A stretch of 15,856 nt of DNA from contig CAKOXV010000024.1 of the NCBI GenBank assembly GCA_934130355.1, positions 1 to 15,856 on the forward strand, read 5' to 3'. The notes under the pieces were generated by a model. It was given only the letters and a program-made list of their open reading frames with translations, searched no databases and was not told the origin of the DNA. The translations under genes and the position numbers were made by a program. Positions 1 to 7,525 of the stretch are shown in pieces. The DNA comes from an uncultured Clostridia bacterium (GTDB taxonomy: Bacteria > Bacillota > Clostridia > TANB77 > CAG-508). Every line of letters begins with the position of its first letter. Within the stretch, counting starts at the first letter, position 1.

Positions 1-37
1 AAGGAGAAAATCTCAAAGGGCTAGCGATTGTAGCTTT

Positions 38-75
38 TATATACTAGGAAGTCCAGAGGACTTTCCTAGTATATA
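38..75. repeat. Imperfect inverted repeat (hairpin)
   Basis: A 17-nt arm at 38-54 pairs with 58-75 around a 3-nt loop, with one bulged T in the right arm. No U-tract follows on either strand, so it is not a textbook intrinsic terminator. It may close the transcript of a gene lying left of the window. Positions 1-37 show only short reading-frame ends and no recognisable protein. Confidence 0.6.
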
Positions 76-79
76 AATA

Positions 80-105
80 CAGGGATTACAAATGTGTAAT
101 CCCTG
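80..105 (-). terminator. Perfect 11-bp hairpin after the small gene
   Basis: Arms at 80-90 and 95-105 are perfect complements around a 4-nt loop. The hairpin starts 14 nt past the stop codon of the minus-strand gene at 120-365, the usual place for a terminator. The U-tract that should follow on the minus strand is weak, so the role is inferred from position and stem quality. Confidence 0.45.
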
Positions 106-119
106 TCAATTATCGAAGG

Positions 120-365
120 TTATTTAATTTTCTTTACAAAAAATACTTGGTACAACGGCTGTACTTGCAGTGTATTAAGTGCAGCAAGGTCACTGAAGCC
201 CCCATGCTCTTCATCCCAAGCAAAAGGGTACGGAGCATTTAATTTTTCCACATCATCTCCATAGAAGATCAATGTTTCAAAATTCCAAATGCGAATATTG
301 TCACTCTGCTCGGGGTTGAGCTTTTTCAGCTCTTGGACAAAATCATGGATTGTTGCATCTGTCAT
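120..365 (-). CDS. Small hypothetical protein (81 aa), possibly acquired
   Basis: I do not recognise this 81-residue protein. It is acidic and soluble-looking, with no signal peptide, membrane segment or cysteine motif. It has several aromatic residues (WNFETLIFYGDD near residue 27, YPFAWDEEHGG near 46), suggesting a compact globular fold. Translation signals are strong: AGGAGG at 374-379 with 8 nt to the ATG. A near-consensus SigA promoter (416-444) lies just upstream, so it is probably a real, separately expressed gene. By hand count its G+C is about 39%, well above the very AT-rich addB next door, which suggests horizontal transfer. A hairpin follows its stop. The small size and odd composition would suit an immunity, antitoxin-like or phage-derived protein, but nothing in the sequence proves any of these. 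Confidence 0.7.
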   Translation of the reverse strand: MTDATIHDFVQELKKLNPEQSDNIRIWNFETLIFYGDDVEKLNAPYPFAWDEEHGGFSDLAALNTLQVQPLYQVFFVKKIK

Positions 366-415
366 TTTTTTTGCCTCCTAATAATTATTTAATAATAGCT
401 TGAGCTATCTAATAC

Positions 416-444
416 ATTATAGCATTATTTATGTAAATAGTCAA
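416..444 (-). promoter_or_regulatory. SigA promoter of the small gene
   Basis: On the minus strand TTGACT (439-444) is followed after exactly 17 nt by TATAAT (416-421), which is preceded by TG at the extended -10 position. The -35 box lies inside the last codons of addB and the -10 just past its stop, so the 81-aa gene need not depend on addB transcription. The short leader that follows contains a small hairpin (ATAGCT/AGCTAT) before the ribosome site. Confidence 0.75.
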
Positions 445-3400
445 TTTTTTGTATATTATCCAATATTTCTTCTTTGCTCTTCTTGTCTATATAGTTATAA
501 TTATTTTTACATCCTCCCATATTAAATGAACATATACTTTTATAGTCACAATACTTACACGGTGTTTTTTTTGCTTTATAATATGGTTTTAATTCAATAT
601 CTCCACTAAAAATTTCTTTAGAAATTTGTTTTATAACTGTATATATATATTTCTGCAAATCTGCAAACTGTTCGGCTGTAACACCACTTGTCTTCTTATC
701 ACTTAAATTTCCTTCTTTATCTATATAGGCAGGAACCAAGTTTGAAGTACCTTTTTCTAAATTTTTATCATGAAGTTTCACAACTTTTACATCTGCTAAA
801 ATTAAACCCTTCATTCTAAAATTTGCACGAATTTTTTCTTCAATTTCTTCTTGTTCCATTCTTCTATCTGCTTTGATTATTTGCTCTAACATACTGAAAT
901 ATAAAATTCCGGCTGGCATTAAATCTTCCTCTTTACATGCTGCATCTAAATAAGTTAATAATTGTATTTGAAGTCCTGCATATACTTCATTTAAATCTAT
1001 GTTTTTTACTGAAGATTTGTAGTCTATTATTCTCAAGTATTTTCCATCTTCATTTTGAGCTGTATCAATTCTGTCTATTTTTCCTATTATTTCAACTTTT
1101 TTTCCATTATCTAATGTCAGTCTAATTGGTTTGTATTTTCCATTGTCTCCAAATTCTAATTCTGTTCCAAGAACCTCAAATCTACTTTGGACAATAGTTT
1201 GTATTATGTATTTTAGTGCTTTTTTTATTATCTTTTTTAGTCTTATGACTAAAGCTCTATATTTCGCCGTTGATTTAAATATATAGTTTTTATTTTGAGC
1301 TAATTTTTGATCTACGATTTTATTTATTATTTCTGACAATTGTTCTTCTGTAATATCTTCTAATTTAATTTCCGCTTCTTTTATATATGTAAAAAACTCA
1401 TCAATAATTTCATGTATAAATGTTCCTGTATTTAAAGTTTGAATTTTTAACTCTTCTTGTGGCTTTATTTTTAAACCATATTGCAAATAATACGAAAATG
1501 GACAATTTCTATATCTTTCTAGTTTTGATATACTTGTTATTAATGTGTTTCCATATAATTTATCAATATTTTTCGGTTCTATCTTTTCAGGAATATTTGT
1601 ATAACTCAAACCTCTTAAATCTTGCTGTAATTTTTCGTTCCATATTTGTTGCTTATTATAATAATCAAATATGTAATACCATATTTGCTCTATATTATCT
1701 TGTTCTCTTAATTTACTAATATTATTTATTAATTCTTCATAAGTTGATTTTTTGTTTAATATTTCATCCTCATTTCGAGTAAATGCACTTTGTTCTTGAA
1801 GTTGTGGATACATCTTTTTTATTTTATTAATTAAAATTGATGGTCTCAATGCTTTTCCTTGCATATCTGAAGATGAATATGATAAATATAATTTTTCTTC
1901 AGCTGTTGTAAATGCTTTGTATATGTTAAAATTATTTTCATATAATTTTTCTAATGTTCCTTTTGCAAGTTCTATTCCGTTTTCTTTTAAGATTTCCCTA
2001 TCTTTATCATCAAAAAATCCCTCATTTTTATTTACACTTGGAAATTGCCCATCATTTAACCCTATTATAAATATTACTTTTACTTTATGACTTCTTGTTC
2101 TATCTACATCCCCCATAATCACTTGGTCTTGTGTTCCCGGAATTTTTGTTAAACTACTATTCTTAAATCCCATTTTTAGAATTTGTGCATATTTTTCTAT
2201 TGTCATTTTGTCATCTCTAAAAATAAGTACTATTTCATCTAATAAGTCATTTATTATTTGTAAACTACTCTTATATTCATTTGCCAAATCGACTTTTCCT
2301 ATTTGCTCTAATTGTTCTATTTTTTGTTCCACTTTTTCAAATATTTTTTGTTCTTCTAAAAATTTATAAACTAATTTTGACATTTCTTCTGCTGTTTTAT
2401 TTTCATTCATTTCTTTTTTTAATTTTATTAGTGGTTCAATTATTTCTTTTCTAATTTGTTCTAATCTTTGTGTTTCTTCATTATCTTCATATTTAAATTC
2501 AGTTTTCCATTTGTTTTGTTTTATTCCCCATTTTAAACAATATTTTTGTAATTTAAATATCTCATCTTCTTCTATATCTGAAAAGCCTGTTTTTATATAA
2601 TTAAAAACTGATTCGTATGACCAACTTTTTGTGAATATTTCCAATGTATTTAATATATATTGTACGACTATGTTTTGGTCTAGTTCTCTGTTTTCATCAA
2701 TAAATATCGGAATATCATATTTATCAAAAATTACTCTTGCTAAACTCGAATATGTTTTTATATCTTTTGTAATTATTGATATATCCTTGTATCTAAGCCC
2801 TTCAAATTTTACTAATTTAAATATATTTTTGGCTACTTCTTCTATTTCAGAATATTGATTTTTAGCTAAAAATAATTTTAAATTTGTGGGTTGTTTTTCA
2901 TATTTTCGTTCTTTATTTTCATACAAATATTGTTCTAAATGTTTTAATTCATCTGTCTTAAATCTATATGTTTTTTCTAATTTAACTTCTTCTACTTTTG
3001 CTTTAATTTGTTTTGCCGCTTCTAACAATTTTTCTACTGTTACTTGATTTGAATAAAAAATATCTGTGTCTGGATTTTTTATTTCATGTAATTCATCTGT
3101 GCAAATAGTTATAGTTACTTGTTTTGCTATTTTTATTAATTTTTTTATTACTTCATATTCTTGACTTGTAAAACCTGCAAATTCATCTATATATACAGTA
3201 GAATCGTAAAACTGTTTAGTGTTTTCCACATTTTCTGCAAGTATTGTTAATAAGTCTGTTTCATCTATATATTTACCAGATAATTGCTCTTCAAATTCTT
3301 CATATATAGTACAAATATCTTGTAATTTATTTTTTAAATATATATCTTCTTGCTTGTCCTTTTCTTGTTGAATTTGCTCTACACTTATTCCATGTTTTTT

Positions 3401-3772
3401 GAATTCTGTTATTGCTTTTTCCGCAACTTCAATATTCTCATCTGTTTTACCTAAAAATTTTAAGTCTTTTTTGTTGTTACTTAATATTGAATATATTAAC
3501 ATGGCTTTTCCACATTTGCTTAAATTGGTTTCTGTTCTTCCACCTATTTCATTTATTACTCTATATGCCATTCTACTTAATGTTACTACTTCAGCATTTA
3601 AAACAGCCTTTTTTCCTATCGCATCCATTAGTTTTTTCTCTGCTGTAAATGAAAACTGTTCTGGTGTGATAATTAATATATTTTTTTCTGTTTTTATTAA
3701 ATCTGCTATTTCTTTATAGCAGTACTCACTTTTGCCTGTTCCTGCTCTTCCATATATTATTCGTAGTCCCAT
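425..3772 (-). CDS. addB: AddB, helicase-nuclease subunit of AddAB
   Basis: AddB (1115 aa) is the Chi-reading, second-nuclease subunit of the cytoplasmic AddAB complex, which processes double-strand breaks for RecA. The N-terminus has a Walker A loop, GRAGTGKS, at residues 8-15. The mid-region has the family motif IIGLNDGQFP. The C-terminal third is a RecB-type nuclease: His at about 787, GKIDRID with Asp at about 900 and 903, then IIDYKSS with Asp about 917 and Lys about 919. An iron-sulfur cluster is expected from C757, C1072, C1075 and C1081; the 3- and 6-residue spacings match those known for Bacillus subtilis AddB. GGAGGA precedes the ATG and a consensus promoter lies upstream. The usual partner addA is not next to it: downstream is only the small unknown gene. 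Length and motifs indicate an intact protein. Confidence 0.95.
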   Translation of the reverse strand: MGLRIIYGRAGTGKSEYCYKEIADLIKTEKNILIITPEQFSFTAEKKLMDAIGKKAVLNAEVVTLSRMAYRVINEIGGRTETNLSKCGKAMLIYSILSNNKKDLKFLGKTDENIEVAEKAITEFKKHGISVEQIQQEKDKQEDIYLKNKLQDICTIYEEFEEQLSGKYIDETDLLTILAENVENTKQFYDSTVYIDEFAGFTSQEYEVIKKLIKIAKQVTITICTDELHEIKNPDTDIFYSNQVTVEKLLEAAKQIKAKVEEVKLEKTYRFKTDELKHLEQYLYENKERKYEKQPTNLKLFLAKNQYSEIEEVAKNIFKLVKFEGLRYKDISIITKDIKTYSSLARVIFDKYDIPIFIDENRELDQNIVVQYILNTLEIFTKSWSYESVFNYIKTGFSDIEEDEIFKLQKYCLKWGIKQNKWKTEFKYEDNEETQRLEQIRKEIIEPLIKLKKEMNENKTAEEMSKLVYKFLEEQKIFEKVEQKIEQLEQIGKVDLANEYKSSLQIINDLLDEIVLIFRDDKMTIEKYAQILKMGFKNSSLTKIPGTQDQVIMGDVDRTRSHKVKVIFIIGLNDGQFPSVNKNEGFFDDKDREILKENGIELAKGTLEKLYENNFNIYKAFTTAEEKLYLSYSSSDMQGKALRPSILINKIKKMYPQLQEQSAFTRNEDEILNKKSTYEELINNISKLREQDNIEQIWYYIFDYYNKQQIWNEKLQQDLRGLSYTNIPEKIEPKNIDKLYGNTLITSISKLERYRNCPFSYYLQYGLKIKPQEELKIQTLNTGTFIHEIIDEFFTYIKEAEIKLEDITEEQLSEIINKIVDQKLAQNKNYIFKSTAKYRALVIRLKKIIKKALKYIIQTIVQSRFEVLGTELEFGDNGKYKPIRLTLDNGKKVEIIGKIDRIDTAQNEDGKYLRIIDYKSSVKNIDLNEVYAGLQIQLLTYLDAACKEEDLMPAGILYFSMLEQIIKADRRMEQEEIEEKIRANFRMKGLILADVKVVKLHDKNLEKGTSNLVPAYIDKEGNLSDKKTSGVTAEQFADLQKYIYTVIKQISKEIFSGDIELKPYYKAKKTPCKYCDYKSICSFNMGGCKNNYNYIDKKSKEEILDNIQKIDYLHK

Positions 3773-3817
3773 TATTATTCCTCCAACATTTATTCTTAAA
3801 GTCTATTCTTTCAAAAA

Positions 3818-3846
3818 ATTATATATTATTTTTTTCCCTTTGTCAA
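3818..3846 (-). promoter_or_regulatory. SigA promoter of addB
   Basis: On the minus strand TTGACA (3841-3846) and TATAAT (3818-3823) are both perfect consensus boxes at 17-nt spacing, about 45 nt before the addB ATG. The promoter ends close to the left edge of structured RNA-like element copy 1, which points the other way. Confidence 0.85.
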
Positions 3847-3870
3847 CGTTTTTCAAATTTTTGTTCGTAT

Positions 3871-4037
3871 TTGAACTAAAGTATAACTCGAGCCTCTCTC
3901 TCTTAATCCAAAAATGAATATATTACTATGAAATAAGGCAAAGACCCACTATGGGGACGACCCTAGCTATGTTTTTGCTATGGAATAGTAATATATTCAT
4001 TTTTGACGTGAGCAATTGCACACTATTAAGTCTAAAG
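3871..4037 (+). ncRNA. Structured RNA-like element, copy 1
   Basis: This intergenic element has no open reading frame. It runs: weak outer stem (around 3871-3885 with 4020-4037); a 5' box at 3879-3900 reading AAGTATAACTCGAGCC then TCTCTC; a perfect 20-bp stem (3910-3929 with 3985-4004); an inner 8-bp stem (3938-3945 with 3971-3978, one G-U pair on the plus strand); a small apical hairpin (CTA and GGG pairing with CCC and TAG); and a 3' box CGTGAGCA at 4007-4014. Both boxes recur at 15110-15131 and 15328-15335 in copy 2, where they flank a stem of different sequence. Constant loop motifs with changing stems argue for a folded RNA. The plus strand is preferred from the G-U pair. No intrinsic terminator or convincing SigA promoter was seen for it. 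The named family is unknown to me. Confidence 0.6.
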
Positions 4038-4044
4038 ATATTTT

Positions 4045-4073
4045 GTATATTTATTACATATTTGTAAATAATA
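4045..4073 (+). promoter_or_regulatory. Possible SigG/SigF-type promoter of gerAB
   Basis: GTATA (4045-4049) and AATAATA (4067-4073) are 17 nt apart. This resembles the forespore sigma factor consensus GHATR / CATWHTA, with a mismatch only in the first -10 base. ger operons are known SigG targets, which makes the match plausible, but the region is so AT-rich that a chance match is possible. A perfect 9-bp inverted repeat (4054-4062 with 4070-4078) overlaps it and could be an operator or a leader hairpin. Confidence 0.35.
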
Positions 4074-4112
4074 TGTAAAAATCATTTTATTTCTTAAGAG
4101 AAAGGATTTCAA

Positions 4113-5207
4113 ATGGAAAGTACAAAAATCGGAAACAAAGAAGCAATAGCCTTAATAGTAACTATTGTTTTTAATAACATAATAATGAATGTAACTAAAG
4201 CTTTAATAGATGTTTCTTCATCTGCATCTCTTATTAATGTTTTATATATTGGAATAATATCCATAATTTTCACTTGTATTATATGTTATTTTCTTAACAA
4301 GTTTCCTACTTTAGATATTGTTGATATATCAGAATATCTAGGTGGAAAAATATTAAAGTGGATTATTGGTATTTTATTTGTAGCATATTTTATATTTTTT
4401 GCTGGAATTCTATTACAGATGTTTGTTTCATGTTTAGAAATCATGTATTTTCAGCTAGTGAAAGTTAATTATATGGTTGCTCTATTTATAATTTGTGCTG
4501 TTATTTCATGCAATATGAAGCATAATGCAGTTTATAGAGCAAATTTAATAATTTTTCCTCTTCTAGTTATCAGTACTCTATTTTTATTTGTTGCAGATTT
4601 TCGATACATGGTAGTTGAAAAAATGTATCCTATCTTAGGGAATGGTTGGTATGCTACATTTATTGCAGGTTTAAGCAATTTATTTGCATTTCAAGGATTA
4701 GCTTATATATATTTTATACCACCCAAATTAAAGGAACCTACACAATTAAAGAAAATTGCTATAACTTCAATAGTTTTATCATGTATTCTTTTATTAATCT
4801 GTGTTGCAATTATTTTATTTATGTTTAATGGATTTGTTGAAACAGATGAATTACTTCCTTTATATTCAGCTGTTAAATATATTGAATTTGGCTCATTTTT
4901 TCAAAAGTCTGATTCTGCATTTGTATTAATATGGATTATTTGTTTTGCAAGTTATTTAAGTATTACATTAAAATTCTCTAGCAATATTCTTATAAAACTA
5001 ACTAAATTTGAAAATGAAAATTTTTTTAATTTATTATTATGTATCTCACTTTTCTTTATTGGTATATGGCAGAAAAAATACGCTTTAACTATTTTCTTTA
5101 CAGACACAATCTATAAATATTCATTTTTTATATTAGTTGTTGGTATTAGTTTTTGTATATTATTATTTGCTACTATGAAACAAAAAGCAAGGAAGTGGTT
5201 TAAATGA
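4113..5207 (+). CDS. gerAB: GerAB-family spore germination permease
   Basis: This 364-aa integral membrane protein belongs to the spore-permease branch of the amino acid/polyamine transporters, the B subunit of germinant receptors in the spore inner membrane. About ten hydrophobic segments cover nearly the whole length, and it opens with the family-typical N-terminus (KIGNKEAIALIVTIVFNNII). The charged C-terminus KQKARKWFK is cytosolic. An AAAGGAT ribosome site precedes the ATG. The stop overlaps the next gene's start as ATGA (5204-5207), so it is translationally coupled to a GerAC gene. The A subunit, GerAA, which normally comes first in such operons, is not in the window and does not fit in the space upstream. 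It may act with a GerAA encoded elsewhere. Which amino acid or nucleoside it senses cannot be read from the sequence. Confidence 0.88.
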   Translation: MESTKIGNKEAIALIVTIVFNNIIMNVTKALIDVSSSASLINVLYIGIISIIFTCIICYFLNKFPTLDIVDISEYLGGKILKWIIGILFVAYFIFFAGILLQMFVSCLEIMYFQLVKVNYMVALFIICAVISCNMKHNAVYRANLIIFPLLVISTLFLFVADFRYMVVEKMYPILGNGWYATFIAGLSNLFAFQGLAYIYFIPPKLKEPTQLKKIAITSIVLSCILLLICVAIILFMFNGFVETDELLPLYSAVKYIEFGSFFQKSDSAFVLIWIICFASYLSITLKFSSNILIKLTKFENENFFNLLLCISLFFIGIWQKKYALTIFFTDTIYKYSFFILVVGISFCILLFATMKQKARKWFK

Positions 5208-6593
5208 GTAAAAATACTATTATTATAATTACATTCTTAATATTGCTTGTTATTTTTATAAATGCTTTTTCTGCCTCTTATACTTCTCGACAATTAGGAA
5301 ATCTAGCTTATGTATTAGCTATGGGAATTGATGTAGGAGAAAAAGCAAATATAAAGGTATCTGTACAATTTGCAAAAAATTCTTCATTCTCATCATCTCA
5401 AGATTCCTCAGGAGGAGATGATAATATAATACTAGTGTCCGGAGAATCAAGTTCGATTTTTGGTGCTATAAATCTATTAAATAGTTATATCGGAAAAGAA
5501 ATTAATTTATCGCATTGCAATTTATATGTTTTTTCAGAGGATTTTGCTAAACAGCGGTATTGCTACTGAAGTTTATAGCTTAATAAATAATGAAGAAGTT
5601 AGGCCAACTGCAAATTTAGTTGTTAGTAAATGTGATGCTTATGATTATCTAGAACAATCAAAACCTAATCTCGAAAAGATGACAACCCAATATTATGAAA
5701 CATTTTCAATTACTGGCAGATTCACAGGCTATTTTTCACATATAACAATTGGCGATTTCTTTAATAATCTATCTTCAAAATTTTGTGAACCAACTGCAAC
5801 TTTGGGCGGTCTAAATAAATCTAGTCCAACTAGTAATTCTAGCCAAAGTTCTAGTGAAAGTTCTAATGAAGGTTCTAATGAAAGCTTAAATAAAAATTCT
5901 AGTGAAAGTTCAGGTGAAAGTTCAAATAAAGGTTCTACTGAAAGTTCAGGTGAAAGTTCTAAAGAAGAAAATAATGAATCATCAGAAGAGAAAAACTTTG
6001 TTACTAATCCCGAAGAATTAACAGCTGGAAGTAGTTCTGTTACTGGAAATCGAGGTACAGAAAATTTTGGAATAGCCGTTTTTGATAATGATGTTTTATG
6101 TGGTGAACTAACTGCAGTTGAAGCAATGTGTCATTTGTTAATTATAAATAAATTAGATTCTTGCATTATATCAGTGGACAATCCAATTTCTAAAGAAGAA
6201 TCTGAAAAGACTGAGCTTCTGATTTTTCCTCTAAAGGATACAAAAGTGTCTGTATCTATTAAAGATGATACTCCTCATATTTCTCTTGAACTTTTTTTAG
6301 AAGCTGATATTATGACTCTTGATAAAGGAATAAACTACGAAACTGCAGAAGTTGTTGAAAAATTTTCAAATTCTACAAAACAATATTTAGAAGAACAAAT
6401 AAATAATTATCTAAATAAGATTTCAAAAGAATATGATGCTGATATTGCTCATTTTAGCAACAAAGCAACTGCATATTTTTCAACTATGTCAGAATGGGAA
6501 AATTTTAACTGGAAAGAAAAATTCAAAGATGCGATATTTGATGTAAAAATAAATACTGAAGTTTTATCTACATTACTTATCACAAAGACCTAA
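5204..6593 (+). pseudogene. gerAC: GerAC-family germination protein, frameshifted
   Basis: The reading frame from 5204 stops at 5567-5569, but the family sequence continues in the +1 frame to 6593. Omitting one base near 5552 joins residues FAK to SGIATEVYSL and restores a protein of about 462 aa. Ger(x)C features are visible: the N-terminal LAYVLAMGIDVGEKANIKVSVQF, then EEVRPTANLVVSKCDAYDYLE, GIAVFDNDVLCGELTAVEAM, and a C-terminal helix-strand module (YDADIAHFSN...WKEKFKDAIFDVKINTEV). Two oddities: the lipobox cysteine usual after the leader is missing (FINAFSASYTSRQL), so it would be anchored by its hydrophobic N-terminus; and a Ser/Glu/Asn-rich stretch is inserted mid-protein. The downstream frame is free of stops for over 1 kb, so the shift is recent, a sequencing error, or programmed. 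An independent gene starting at 5526 is unlikely, as it would begin mid-domain. Confidence 0.8.
5820..5993 (+). repeat. Ser/Glu/Asn-rich repeat within gerAC
   Basis: This stretch encodes a low-complexity run built from variations of ESSNEGS, ESSGESS and similar units. At DNA level it is a degenerate array of GAAAGTTCT-like 9-15 bp units. It lies between two conserved parts of the GerAC protein and preserves the frame, so it behaves like a flexible, expandable linker. Repeats of this kind can change length by slippage, which might explain length variation among relatives. Confidence 0.75.
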
Positions 6594-6622
6594 TGAGGGT
6601 GTCTAAAACAGACTCCCTCATT
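6592..6622. terminator. Bidirectional terminator between gerAC and yitT
   Basis: A stem of 8 plus 4 bp (6592-6599 and 6601-6604 with 6615-6622 and 6610-6613; one T-T mismatch) closes on a 5-nt AAAAC loop between two convergent genes. It starts inside the gerAC stop codon and overlaps the yitT stop codon. The plus strand continues CTTCTTT, a modest U-tract, while the minus strand lacks one. It most likely ends the ger transcript. Confidence 0.7.
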
Positions 6623-7466
6623 CTTCTTTAAATCCTTTTCCTAAAGCTTCTCTTGCATTAGCAACAATAATAAAACTTTTTTTATCTATTTTCATCGCTA
6701 ATTCTTTAATTCTATATACATCTCTTCTCTGAACTGCACATAGTAAAACTAATTTTTCACCATTAGTGTACATTCCTTTTCCATAAAGTCCTGTAACTCC
6801 TCTTTTAATTTCACTTTTTATAGCATCAGATATTTCCTCACTTTTATCTGAAATTATAAATAATAATTTTGTAAAATATATTCCTTCAAAAATTATATCT
6901 ACCATTTTACCATATAAATATATTGCAATAGCAGAATATAATCCTATTTCTATTTGATTAAAAAAAATTACATTTAGTAAAACTATTGTTACATCAATGA
7001 TTGTTAAATACTGACTTATCGAAAGATGTCTATTATATGTTTTTATTATATTTGCAGCCAATTCTGTCCCACCTGTTGATGATCCGAATTTTAAAATTAT
7101 TGCTGTTCCAATTCCTATAATCGCCCCACCATATATAGATGCTAAAAGTCTATCAGTAGTAACTGGTGGATATTTATCTAATATATCAATAAACAATGAT
7201 AAACTAACTGTTCCAATTACTGAGTTTAAAAAAAATTCTTTTCCTATTCTATAACCAGCTAATATGAAAAGAGGTATATTTATAATTATAATCATTGTTC
7301 CCATTGGTATTTTTAATAAGTAATATGTTATTGTAGCAATTCCAGAAACTCCTCCTGATGACAGGTGGTTTGGTAATAAAAATTCACCTATTCCAAATGC
7401 CATAATTGCTGACCCTATAATCGTTCCTGCAATTTCTAAAATTATTTTTTTTGCTTTTTCTTGCAT
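6618..7466 (-). CDS. YitT-family membrane protein (DUF161 + DUF2179)
   Basis: This 282-aa protein has the YitT architecture. An N-terminal membrane domain of five to six helices contains the Gly-rich motifs LLPNHLSSGGVSGIA (about residues 30-44) and KFGSSTGGTELAANI (about 126-140). A soluble C-terminal DUF2179 domain follows (about 210-275, including GVTGLYGKGMYT and KSFIIVANAREALGKGF). Family members are common in Firmicutes and their transport or signalling substrate is unproven, so no function is assigned. It is the last gene of the minus-strand block and shares a terminator with gerAC. Its GGGGG ribosome site (7476-7480, 9 nt from the ATG) is buried in the 3' arm of a 20-bp hairpin, and no promoter is evident between that hairpin and the start. 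Expression may therefore depend on read-through. Confidence 0.88.
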   Translation of the reverse strand: MQEKAKKIILEIAGTIIGSAIMAFGIGEFLLPNHLSSGGVSGIATITYYLLKIPMGTMIIIINIPLFILAGYRIGKEFFLNSVIGTVSLSLFIDILDKYPPVTTDRLLASIYGGAIIGIGTAIILKFGSSTGGTELAANIIKTYNRHLSISQYLTIIDVTIVLLNVIFFNQIEIGLYSAIAIYLYGKMVDIIFEGIYFTKLLFIISDKSEEISDAIKSEIKRGVTGLYGKGMYTNGEKLVLLCAVQRRDVYRIKELAMKIDKKSFIIVANAREALGKGFKEE

Positions 7467-7469
7467 AAC

Positions 7470-7513
7470 AAAAATCCCCCATATTACAATTATTTGTAAT
7501 ATAAGAGATTTTT
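7470..7513 (-). terminator. 20-bp hairpin covering the yitT ribosome site
   Basis: Read on the minus strand, 7513-7494 pairs continuously with 7489-7470 around a 4-nt loop. The stem has 20 pairs, three of them U-G wobbles that exist only in minus-strand RNA. It begins 12 nt after the stop of the upstream gene and ends in UUUUUG, the form of an intrinsic terminator. The same 3' arm contains the GGGGG Shine-Dalgarno of yitT, so the structure could also block yitT translation. It may be a terminator for the upstream genes, an attenuator of yitT, or both. Confidence 0.65.
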
Positions 7514-7525
7514 ATACTCTATATG

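Noticed and set aside
1420..1719. Plus-strand reading frame of 99 codons within addB
   Set aside because: It is an antisense shadow of addB; its hydrophobic composition simply reflects T-rich antisense DNA.
5526..6593. A separate gene starting at ATG 5526
   Set aside because: It would begin in the middle of the GerAC domain, has no suitable ribosome site, and continues the upstream protein exactly if one base is skipped.
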